Below, one piece after another: positions 10,601-17,485 of a DNA stretch of 64,000 nt. The DNA is from Prevotella sp. P3-122 (GTDB lineage: Bacteria > Bacteroidota > Bacteroidia > Bacteroidales > Bacteroidaceae), in assembly GCF_002251365.1 (NCBI RefSeq), contig NZ_NPJH01000025.1:33083-97082 (forward strand). The letters run 5' to 3'. The position numbers and the translations under genes are program-made. The notes beneath the pieces were generated by a model. That model made no database searches, had not been told where the DNA came from, and was given only the letters and a program-made list of their open reading frames with translations. Numbering within the stretch: position 1 is the first letter of the stretch; each line of letters opens with the position of its first letter.

Positions 10601-11092
10601 AGACACGATGTCGAGACCGGCAATCTCACCCTGCAACGCCTCGTCGGCACTGGTGAAAGCCATACCCTCGACGCTGCTCATGTCGAAAGTCTGCTGGGCT
10701 ACGGACACCTCTCTCTTAGGGATGAACAGACCGCCCGAGCCCATACGCGTACCTTTTACTACTACTTCCTGTATGGTGTGGCTGTCCGACTCAAGGACGA
10801 TGTCGAATACTTCCTTGTCGCCGACGGTGATGGTCTTTGTCTTGTCACCGACAAACGATATTCGCAACTTGTTCTTGGGGCTTTTCACCTCCATGGAGAA
10901 GTTGCCGTTGAAATCGGTCTGTGCAGCAGAGACAATACGGTTGTTGGCATCAATCTCAGTGATATTTGCCATCATAACCGGACCCATGGCGTCGCTGACA
11001 GTACCTGATATACGCTTGCTCTGCGCCATCATCGTGAGAGAGGCGGCGCACAGACAGGCTGTAAGCAATAATTTCTTGTTAGACATAATCAT
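7685..11092 (-). CDS. SusC/RagA-type TonB-dependent outer-membrane receptor
   Basis: 1135 residues, a full-length SusC importer. Signal peptide (MSNKKLLLTACLCAASLTMMAQ), then a carboxypeptidase-D-like domain (about 27-100), then a plug with MRLRGVTTINGDAQPLIVVDD and SIQVLKDAAATAVWGSKGSNGVIQI (about 180-260), then a 22-strand-type barrel to the C-terminus, which ends in an aromatic residue (TVTLNVGF). Two in-frame ATGs, 11092 and 11086, are equally possible starts. It pairs with the SusD gene 34 bp downstream. The preceding gene is a FAS1 lipoprotein, so the operon order is FAS1-SusC-SusD-FAS1-FAS1-SusC. The RagA/SusC family identity is firm; the substrate is an inference. Confidence 0.96.
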   Translation of the reverse strand: MIMSNKKLLLTACLCAASLTMMAQSKRISGTVSDAMGPVMMANITEIDANNRIVSAAQTDFNGNFSMEVKSPKNKLRISFVGDKTKTITVGDKEVFDIVLESDSHTIQEVVVKGTRMGSGGLFIPKREVSVAQQTFDMSSVEGMAFTSADEALQGEIAGLDIVSNSGNLGSGTTMRLRGVTTINGDAQPLIVVDDRIFDNPDETFDFSNANEEQYASLLSVNVEDIASIQVLKDAAATAVWGSKGSNGVIQITTKRGARGKTRVNFSYKFTGTWQPDGYKLLNGDDYTMLMKEEFYNPKQASNATTNIAELNYDQSWSEYENWNNNTDWVKAVKQFGQMHSYNVNLTGGGQKAQFRISAGYDHQTGSIIKQTLDRFSTRLVLDYNVSDRIKFSTNFALTYTNNNQNYSGLLGIAQKLAPNMSIYRQNADGSDTNEFYLMNPVAPSGQSPYTGNYSSSELSKIRDLGNPIAIAEQAWKKDQTYRITPNFTLKYELLGIDADKSRLTFTGRVDFDIYAHSLPTYYPASLTTNKWTDTSYNKATNTENNRFQMSARAEMTFTPAFRNKDWFSTMLFRYEMTTSKSNNQYIEEYSLPDGIDSPTTPGALKDMSSGNSRSNSQYWLYNGHISYKERYILDFSLRADGDSKFGPKNKWAYFPGVAARYNVIDESFMKPLRDKFLSMLALRASWGINGKAPNADYLFYSTYNTNGGSYGNGNNLFTIATIDGLKLDDLRWEKTTSVNLGFNLGFFNDRVEVDFDWYNKDTQDLLMTNVKIPSTTGYGTLSYANVGKMNNQGWELNISGKKILQIGKFSFDASLNVAQNFNEIKEMDQRVLDAINTEWSATTRPASKSSTGYTNRIQVGNALGSIYGFRYKGVYQYGYDYLENYQKEHGLSATEYEAWINSQLAEGKTFPVVLGSDGKVLMTSQGHPQHLVYNYSNGSQTYVFRGGDAIYEDINNDGQINALDIVYLGNSLPKVQGGFNFTFKYGKWSLKTRFAYRFGNKVVNLARMNLENMFTPYNQCATVNYRWRKDGDVTPIPRAMYNAGYNYQASDRFVENGSFVRFNNLQLAYNFDKKMIKSLGLNQLQMYLSVNNLYCWTKYSGTDPEVSVQGWGVAVDDSQTPRAKSFTVTLNVGF

Positions 11093-11113
11093 TAGTCTTT
11101 AGTGTTTGTTTGA

Positions 11114-13933
11114 TTATTTCCGCTTGCTCTGTGCCTTGGCCCCAGCCATGACAACGTTAGGATTCCATGATGGCTTGCCCTGGGCATCCTTGTACAGATA
11201 GAACGGAGTAGCTATCTCGTGGACAGCACAGAAAGAAGATGTGGTGATGGATGTCGCCGACGTCCTGGACGAATTGAACCAGTAGTCACGAGCCATGGCA
11301 TTGGCAACACGGCCTGTAGCATTGGCATCGACGGTGTGGGTCATGCCAATAGCGTCGGTAACGTTGATCTTGCCGTTGCCTCCCGTCACCTCCAGCTCAC
11401 GTGCCAGACCAAGCTCGTTGGTGGCAAGACTCTGGTAGGTACCATCCTCTACAGTATTGTCGGCATAGAGTGAGATGCTCTGGAAGTGGTATCTCACGAA
11501 CTCGCGAAGAGTCTTGATGCGGTTGAGCACGTCGGCACGCACGCTTTCGGGAGCTTCCTCTCCTTCCTTGGTATACTGCTCGAAAAGGTTCTGTATGTCA
11601 ATCCACCTTGGCAGGCCATTGGCATAAGCCTCTTCCATGGCTGCATTGTCGGGAGCGTAGAGAGTATAATTATATGTATTGAACATCTTCACGTTCTCAT
11701 CGAGGCAGGCTGCCTTGACGGCATTGTTGCCCGTACCGTAGGTAGATGTAAAGATGATGTACTGGTCTTGCTCAGTGGTGTTGAACGAGTTCAGCTCGTC
11801 TGAGATGCCGGCCCACTTCAGAATGTCCGTTGCCGAGAAGCCCGAGCAAACCTCATAGAACTCAGAGAACTGGTCGCTGTTGCGGAGTGTCTTCGACACG
11901 CTGTTCTGCGGAGCCTGTATGATATGGTCGAGACGGAACGCCTTACCGTTCTTTTCATTGTAGACATCCTCTATGAGTGATGCGGGAACACCATTGTCAA
12001 TCTGGGCACCACTGACGATGCTGCTGCCCTTGCTGCCGTCGCCGACCAGCATAATCTCACCGCCATGCTTGGTCTTGTAGAACTTGTTGTTGCCAAACTG
12101 CTCACCAGAGTTCAGCAGCACGGTGTGATAGTTCAGGATGTCCACCAGCTGGCTCGAGCGCTGCTTGATGTCCTGCACCTCACCAATGCGCTCGCCAACC
12201 TCACCTGTTGCCGGGTTATAATAGTATCTGTCGCAACGTATTACCGGGGTATGCTTGGCATCATAATAGAAGTGGAGCACCTCCGGACGCGTATGTCCGA
12301 GCGATGCGGGGTCGATATAGAAGCAGTTGAACGCCTCGTCATCAGGAATGAAGAAGGCATAGTTGGCACTCATGGCAAGGAGGTAGAACTTGAAGTCTAC
12401 ACCAAGATAACTGCGGTCCTGAATGGCCCAGTTCATAATCCTCATGTCGGGATATGACGATGCCGGCGCCAAGACAGCCTGGTACTCGTCAGGAGCTAAC
12501 ATCTGGTTGAGGACATAGATTACTCCGTTGTTTGCAATCTTGATATCGTACTTGCCGTCCTGCTTCTGCTTCAGATAGCCGAGGTTCATACCCATGTTCT
12601 CGCTGGCATCGTTGATGATGCTGGTAAACTTGCTGGGCACCGTCTCTACAAACGAGTTCTTCTGAAGGTTGCGGATAAAAGCCGAAATCACTTGCGGGTT
12701 CTTGACGTGCAGTGAGTCGAGGTTCTCCAGAAGGTTGTCCTCAGTATTGTCCTTCGTACCATAAATATCAATGAGGAACGCTCCGTTACCTCCAGGCAGG
12801 AAATAGTCCTTGATGGCCTGGTCACAAGGTACGAACATCGCACCCATATCGGTAATGCTGTAGTCGATTGTGGACTGGTTGGCATGTGCTGGATAGTATT
12901 GGTTCCATCCCGGGTCATACGTCAGGTAACGTCCCTGTCCCAGAGTGATGCCGTCTGGGTCTACAATAAGCGTATTGTTCTGCGAGCGTGAGCTGAGATA
13001 GCGTATCTGGAATATAGAGTCCTTCAGAGGACGTCCGTTGGCTATTGCCCAGTCGTTGTAAAGATTAGTTGTGGTAGCATCATAATATGGAGCGGAGAAA
13101 TAGTCGAGCATCCTGCTAAAGATGCTTGTCTCCTCATCGTCCCTGAGCACCTGTGCCATATTGCCCGGCGGAACAAGCACATCCTGCAGCTGCTGTATGT
13201 AACCGTTCATACAGGTGACGTCACGGTTGATGATGCGGTCGTTGAAAATGTATGCCGGCTTCTCGGTATCATCATACGCCTCTCCGGTAAGGATAGAGAA
13301 GTCGCTGTTCTCCCCGATGGTGGTAATGTTGTTGTTCACCATCTGCTCACGGGTGAAGTGTACCATCATCGGACGTGTGTTGTCGCTGACAATGTCTATG
13401 CCACTACCGTAATACTTAGTCCACCAAGAGTTGTTCTTAGGCATCTCTGTCGGTCCATAGAGATGCGTAATGGAGTCAATGACACTGACAGAAGTCGGAT
13501 GCTTGAGGCCGAGACCGCCTGTGATACCGTCGGTACCGCCACTAACATTTGACAACATGCTTACCAACAGCGCATTGTCAATCATGGATGAATAGAGCAA
13601 GATTTTCTTCTGTGCTTCCGAAAGGTCTTCGTAACGGCCTACTCCCCACTTGTTGTTCTGGAAGAAACGCTCGAAAGCCTCATCATTGGCTGGGAACACA
13701 GTCTTGCTGCCAGTACGCGACAGAGTAGAAGAGTAATTCAGGTCATCAACAAGACGAAGGTACGTGCTGAATGTACCGGTCAGATGCCCCGGATTAGGAT
13801 TCTTCAACTCCTCGTAGATACTTCCGCCAAGCCACTCAGGCTTCGACTCAGAATCTACCGGCTCATCCTTGTCCACGCACGAGGTCATCAACCCAGCACA
13901 GACTAAAGAGATACTGATGAAGATTTTTTTCAT
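11114..13933 (-). CDS. Large multi-FAS1-domain outer-membrane lipoprotein, first gene of the SusCD operon
   Basis: 939 residues from the ATG at 13933, which gives a clean signal peptide MKKIFISISLVCAGLMTSC with lipobox Cys19 followed by VDKDEP. An in-frame upstream ATG at 13975 would add 14 residues in front of it. About four FAS1-like units can be seen: near 50-250 (YLRLVDDL, KTVFPANDEAFERFF, NGYIQQLQDVL), 265-490 (FSRMLDYFSAPYY ... MFVPCDQAIKDYF), 490-680 (MRIMNWAI ... YAFFIPDDEAFNCFY), and 690-900 (FSEFYEVCSGF ... YTLYAPDNAAMEEAY). It precedes SusC by 21 bp. Placing a large FAS1 lipoprotein ahead of SusC is unusual compared with the classical Sus order. A surface adhesion or glycan-binding role is inferred. 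Confidence 0.85.
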   Translation of the reverse strand: MKKIFISISLVCAGLMTSCVDKDEPVDSESKPEWLGGSIYEELKNPNPGHLTGTFSTYLRLVDDLNYSSTLSRTGSKTVFPANDEAFERFFQNNKWGVGRYEDLSEAQKKILLYSSMIDNALLVSMLSNVSGGTDGITGGLGLKHPTSVSVIDSITHLYGPTEMPKNNSWWTKYYGSGIDIVSDNTRPMMVHFTREQMVNNNITTIGENSDFSILTGEAYDDTEKPAYIFNDRIINRDVTCMNGYIQQLQDVLVPPGNMAQVLRDDEETSIFSRMLDYFSAPYYDATTTNLYNDWAIANGRPLKDSIFQIRYLSSRSQNNTLIVDPDGITLGQGRYLTYDPGWNQYYPAHANQSTIDYSITDMGAMFVPCDQAIKDYFLPGGNGAFLIDIYGTKDNTEDNLLENLDSLHVKNPQVISAFIRNLQKNSFVETVPSKFTSIINDASENMGMNLGYLKQKQDGKYDIKIANNGVIYVLNQMLAPDEYQAVLAPASSYPDMRIMNWAIQDRSYLGVDFKFYLLAMSANYAFFIPDDEAFNCFYIDPASLGHTRPEVLHFYYDAKHTPVIRCDRYYYNPATGEVGERIGEVQDIKQRSSQLVDILNYHTVLLNSGEQFGNNKFYKTKHGGEIMLVGDGSKGSSIVSGAQIDNGVPASLIEDVYNEKNGKAFRLDHIIQAPQNSVSKTLRNSDQFSEFYEVCSGFSATDILKWAGISDELNSFNTTEQDQYIIFTSTYGTGNNAVKAACLDENVKMFNTYNYTLYAPDNAAMEEAYANGLPRWIDIQNLFEQYTKEGEEAPESVRADVLNRIKTLREFVRYHFQSISLYADNTVEDGTYQSLATNELGLARELEVTGGNGKINVTDAIGMTHTVDANATGRVANAMARDYWFNSSRTSATSITTSSFCAVHEIATPFYLYKDAQGKPSWNPNVVMAGAKAQSKRK

Positions 13934-14007
13934 AAAAGTTTTAGGTTTAATATTTGTTTTATTTGTTTTATACAAGTAGTTCTTTGGCTAAAAACGTTTT
14001 CAATGTG

Positions 14008-14039
14008 CAAAAATACCAAAAAAAATCGGTATCAACAAA
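14008..14039 (-). promoter_or_regulatory. Bacteroidota promoter for the FAS1-SusC-SusD operon
   Basis: On the minus strand TTTG (14036-14039) is followed after 20 bp by TATTTTTG (14008-14015), matching the Bacteroidota sigma-ABfr consensus TTTG-N19-20-TAnnTTTG. Transcription would start near 14002, leaving an A/T-rich leader of about 70 nt before the ATG at 13933 without an SD sequence. Confidence 0.75.
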
Positions 14040-14223
14040 GTATAAAGGTACGAAATTTTGCCCACACGTAGGTTTTTACCGAAATAAATCATAAATCAAA
14101 GTATTTTGCCAAAATACAGGGTTTCACCGATGGCACAATATCCAAGGAAAATATTTCGCCATTAGATGCGGACAAAAGTCTAACCTCGGGCTCTTCTATG
14201 ACAAGAGAAGACAAGATAAGTAG

Positions 14224-14267
14224 CAGCGCCCTGATATTTGTACATCAAACTGTACACCCTATTAAAT
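14224..14267 (+). repeat. Interspersed TGTACA-type repeat, copy A
   Basis: Contains CAGCGCCCTGATATTTG followed by TGTACATCAAACTGTACA (two palindromic TGTACA words 6 bp apart). Twenty-seven consecutive bases (14231-14257) are identical to copy B at 19257-19283; a third, diverged and inverted copy lies at 63737-63782. All three are intergenic. Function unknown. Confidence 0.75.
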
Positions 14268-14316
14268 TAAATAAAATATATCTGCAATGGCCTAAGAATA
14301 CGTATGCATCTCGGAT

Positions 14317-14385
14317 AAGGTTAATAACCTTACGGCATTAAGGTTATTAACCTTACGGCCTTAAGGTTATTAACCTTATCGGCAA
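14317..14385. repeat. Three tandem 23-bp units with palindromic core
   Basis: Units start at 14317, 14340 and 14363. Each has the palindromic core AAGGTTATTAACCTT (one base changed in unit 1) followed by TACGGCNTT; the last unit is degenerate at its 3' end. Each core can fold on itself or bind a dimeric protein. It is about 300 bp upstream of the FAS1-SusC promoter and downstream of the preceding gene's terminator. Confidence 0.85.
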
Positions 14386-14454
14386 TGCAAGCAATATACA
14401 TAGGCTACGCAACCATTAATGGCTGTCAATTAATATGGCTGAGGAGTCAAAAGA

Positions 14455-14480
14455 AAAAGCTGACCCGCAGGCCAGCTTTT
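14455..14480 (-). terminator. Rho-independent terminator of the 929-residue secreted protein gene
   Basis: Arms AAAAGCTG (14455-14462) and CAGCTTTT (14473-14480) with a 10-nt GC-rich loop; on the minus strand the stem is followed by TCTTTT. It begins 25 nt after the stop codon at 14506. Confidence 0.7.
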
Positions 14481-14505
14481 CCTTATATTGGTTACGTATC
14501 GCTAA

Positions 14506-17295
14506 TTACTTCACGATAACCTTCTTGCCGTCAACGATGTACAGACCCTTAGGCAGAACATCCTTGCTGTCGGCAACCTTCACACCAGACAGTGTGAATA
14601 CGCCCTTCTGTACATTTGCAGCAGGCTCGGCAACAATACCCTTGACACCAGAAACAAGGATTTCGGCATTCTTCAGTGCGTCTGCGAGCTTCAGGTAAGC
14701 AGTCATCTTCTCATTTAGAGTAGTAGCACCATTTGCATATTCTACAGCATAACCGAGGTTGATGTAAATACGGCTATAGGTCAGATGACAGTCGGCAGCT
14801 ATTGTAGCATCCTCTGCAAGCTGTGCGAGGCTCTCGTATTCTGTAGTTGCCTTAGCCAGACTTGCTGCAAGAGCTGCATCAAGATCGGTCTTGAACTTGT
14901 CGGCCGGTCCCATATAGCGAACGTGGTTGCCACCGAAGTTGTATGTATTGCAGAGAAGGTTGTTCATACCATCGAAACCAAACTCAACAGTCTCCTCAGC
15001 ATCGCCGGTCTTTTCGAAAACAACAGCGAACTGCTCTGGATAGTAGTTACCATACGAATAGACATTGTCGAGATAGTTTGCAAGGTCGGTATGTACCATG
15101 TGAGCACCTATAGAGTCGGCTGCATCGGCAAGCTTGGCATAATAGTACACACCACTGTTCACGGTACGGTCACCATCTGTTGAACCTTTCTCGTTGCAGG
15201 CAGATGCCTGGCATGAGAGAACATATACACCTGACCTAAGAAGGGCAACATTCTGAGAAGCCTTGTTCAAAGAGAATGCTGTATAACCACGCCACATGGT
15301 GAGGTGTGTGGCATTTTCATAAACAGACAGAGTACCCTTCTTCCAACGTCCGTTGTCTGTCTGGCCTGTCATTGTCCAGCCTTCTACATTGCTCTGGTTA
15401 GTGAACTGTGCAAAATATGGATTTACGATTTCTATTTCACTTGGGTTAGCCAATGACGCTGTAGAAGCCTCGAAGGCGAACTGTGCCTCAACGAGCTCTG
15501 CCTTGGCAGCAATCATGTTGTTGGCAACCTCCTCGCTGTATTCGGCGGTAACACCATCAACAAGAGCCTGAGCCTTATTGATAACGGCAAGGAAAGTAGC
15601 CTTGTCACCGGCAGCGTTCTGCGGGTTGTTGTAGCTCTCGTTAGCTATGACGAGCTGTGCCTTGAGGTCGGTATAAGGAGCATTGAGGGCATAGTAGTCC
15701 TGGATGGCTGTACGCACCAGACGCATGCTCTGCATAAGAGAGTCGGCTGCCTCAGCAAAGAGGTCCTGGCCCGGCTGCTTGGCAGAGAGGCTTGTGTAGG
15801 CACCCTCATAATAAGTGATACTCTCCTGGAGAGCGTCCTTGCCCCATGGGAACTCAGCCTTTGCCTTTACGGTTATTGCAGAGTCGAGCATTACCCTGAG
15901 AGAATTTGCCTGAGCAGCAATTTCCTTCAGTGTAGCATAGTTGACGATGTAAGCCTCCATCTGGCCATCGGAGTTGTCACCAATGATGCGGAGTACGGGA
16001 GCCTGCATATATACTGTACCGCCAAGCCCGTTGTCTACAGATGTGGCTGGATGCCAGAAACCGGCATTGAGAGTCTCGCCTTCAGCAACATCGGCTACAA
16101 CGAAATGACGCTCGAAATTGCGCTGGTCGAGATTGAACTTTACAGAGTCGTTGCCAATGAATACGGCTGCACCCTCTACTACGTATGTATAATCAGGATT
16201 ATAGCGTACGCTGGCTGCGGTACCTGCCATACGGTATCCCATTGACTCACATGAGAAGAAGTACTTTCCTGAAGGCAGCTCCTTGACAATCTTTGCAGTA
16301 CCTGCACTAAGGTTATAAGTTCCCTGTATGTAATGACGAATAGAGGGACTGGAAGCTGGATCGTGGAACCAGCGTGCATCACCGTCAAGATACCAGTCGC
16401 CCAATGTCTCGCCGCCGCCCTTCTTCTGCAGCTTGGTTGTCCACAGAGCCTTGCCGTCTATTTGTGAGGTGAGGTCGTAGGAGTTGGCATTGAGGAACTC
16501 TGTTTCTGCTTCGATGAAGCTGTTGAGTGCGTCTTGAGCACCTGAGGGATCCTCAGCTTCAGTAGACTCAAAGAAGCCCTTGATGCTCTCGAGCGTTCCC
16601 TGAAGCTCTTCCTTGCCGTTTACCATACCTTCGATGTTAAGCAGAGCCTCGGCATAGGCAAGCTCTCTGTCAGATATACGTGTATCGAATACCTCTGTTA
16701 CCTCCCTAACCTCAACATCAGAAACCTGTGTGCCTGCTGTGAGCTGTCCGAATGTAACGACGATATAACCTGTTGAGCCACCGGTAATGGTGTCGGTGAA
16801 AGAGTAGGAATAGCTTTTCCAATCAGCAGTAATGGCATCTGTTGTTGCCACCTGGCAGAAATTATCAGCTGTTTTGTTCAACGACCCATCGGCATTGGCA
16901 TATACGTCGATGTAGTTTGTGGTCTGTGGAGTAATAGAAGAGGTCACAGGGTCAACACCCTTAACCTTGAATGTGATGATGTAGCTCCTACCAGACTCGT
17001 AGGGTACAGCCTGATACATGTAGTTGCCTGTCAGGTCAGCGGCGCCATTGGTACACTGTATGACTTTTCCGCCATCTTCTGATGCCTCTATTGACCAGTA
17101 GTCAGGACTGAGAGCCCCGTCTGCGTAGTCTTTCCAACCATCATAGTTGGCTGCAAAGTTACCATTGGTGAGAATGTTTTCACCAATAACCTTGAATTTT
17201 GCCGTATTGGTATAGACATAGTCACCCACATTGTAGGCAAACGATGTCATTGCACCAATGACGGCTGCGAATGAAAGGAGTAATCGCTTTTTCAT
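14506..17295 (-). CDS. Large secreted multi-module protein with CBM-like domains and C-terminal sorting-type tail
   Basis: 929 residues, no catalytic motif recognised. A signal peptide (MKKRLLLSFAAVIGAMTSFA) precedes a galactose-binding-like module about 38-200 ('ILTNGNFAANYDGWKDY', typical of CBM4_9-type folds). A helical stretch rich in Ala/Glu lies at 205-270, a second beta module at about 280-455, a FIVAR-like helical segment at 455-610, a third 'NPYFAQFTNQSNVEGWTMTG' beta module at 620-800, and a further helical segment to 885. The last 35 residues (GVFTLSGVKVADS...GLYIVDGKKVIVK) resemble the C-terminal tails of type IX secretion or Prevotella cell-surface proteins; the PL11 protein in this window ends the same way. 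It is flanked by pectin esterase genes and has its own -7 element, so it may be a secreted polysaccharide-binding scaffold. Function is inferred. Confidence 0.75.
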   Translation of the reverse strand: MKKRLLLSFAAVIGAMTSFAYNVGDYVYTNTAKFKVIGENILTNGNFAANYDGWKDYADGALSPDYWSIEASEDGGKVIQCTNGAADLTGNYMYQAVPYESGRSYIITFKVKGVDPVTSSITPQTTNYIDVYANADGSLNKTADNFCQVATTDAITADWKSYSYSFTDTITGGSTGYIVVTFGQLTAGTQVSDVEVREVTEVFDTRISDRELAYAEALLNIEGMVNGKEELQGTLESIKGFFESTEAEDPSGAQDALNSFIEAETEFLNANSYDLTSQIDGKALWTTKLQKKGGGETLGDWYLDGDARWFHDPASSPSIRHYIQGTYNLSAGTAKIVKELPSGKYFFSCESMGYRMAGTAASVRYNPDYTYVVEGAAVFIGNDSVKFNLDQRNFERHFVVADVAEGETLNAGFWHPATSVDNGLGGTVYMQAPVLRIIGDNSDGQMEAYIVNYATLKEIAAQANSLRVMLDSAITVKAKAEFPWGKDALQESITYYEGAYTSLSAKQPGQDLFAEAADSLMQSMRLVRTAIQDYYALNAPYTDLKAQLVIANESYNNPQNAAGDKATFLAVINKAQALVDGVTAEYSEEVANNMIAAKAELVEAQFAFEASTASLANPSEIEIVNPYFAQFTNQSNVEGWTMTGQTDNGRWKKGTLSVYENATHLTMWRGYTAFSLNKASQNVALLRSGVYVLSCQASACNEKGSTDGDRTVNSGVYYYAKLADAADSIGAHMVHTDLANYLDNVYSYGNYYPEQFAVVFEKTGDAEETVEFGFDGMNNLLCNTYNFGGNHVRYMGPADKFKTDLDAALAASLAKATTEYESLAQLAEDATIAADCHLTYSRIYINLGYAVEYANGATTLNEKMTAYLKLADALKNAEILVSGVKGIVAEPAANVQKGVFTLSGVKVADSKDVLPKGLYIVDGKKVIVK

Positions 17296-17384
17296 AAAGT
17301 TTTGTTATTAAGTTATAAAAAAATTGGTATTTGTTTTAGATTTCTTTTGTGGATGACGGTTAGTTCCACATAGTTGTTCCGCTG

Positions 17385-17392
17385 CAAAAGTA
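17385..17392 (-). promoter_or_regulatory. Candidate -7 element of the 929-residue protein gene
   Basis: TACTTTTG on the minus strand, matching TAnnTTTG, lies about 90 bp before the ATG. A TTTG is present at 17417-17420 (24-bp spacing, longer than ideal) inside the adjacent hairpin. Confidence 0.5.
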
Positions 17393-17402
17393 AATAAAAC
17401 AA

Positions 17403-17461
17403 ACGACACCTGCAAGCAAAAATCCTCCGTTTTTCTGAAAAATCCTCCGTGCAGGTGTCGT
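17403..17461 (-). promoter_or_regulatory. Hairpin with two internal 13-bp direct repeats (terminator or operator)
   Basis: A perfect 12-bp stem, ACGACACCTGCA (17403-17414) and TGCAGGTGTCGT (17450-17461), encloses a 35-nt loop with two copies of AAAAATCCTCCGT. On the minus strand these read ACGGAGGATTTTT. It is 24 nt after the stop of the upstream esterase gene and immediately upstream of the next gene's -7 element, so it could terminate one gene and regulate the next. Confidence 0.55.
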
Positions 17462-17485
17462 AATATCAAAAAATATAGTAAAAAA

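Larger units (their letters stand above)
14040..14454. other. Intergenic region with repeats, no gene seen
   Basis: This 415-bp stretch separates the FAS1-SusC operon promoter from the terminator of the preceding gene. It is A/T-rich and contains a copy of an interspersed TGTACA repeat (14231-14257) and a three-unit palindromic tandem repeat (14317-14385). No open frame with a credible start or recognisable product was found on either strand. Confidence 0.6.
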
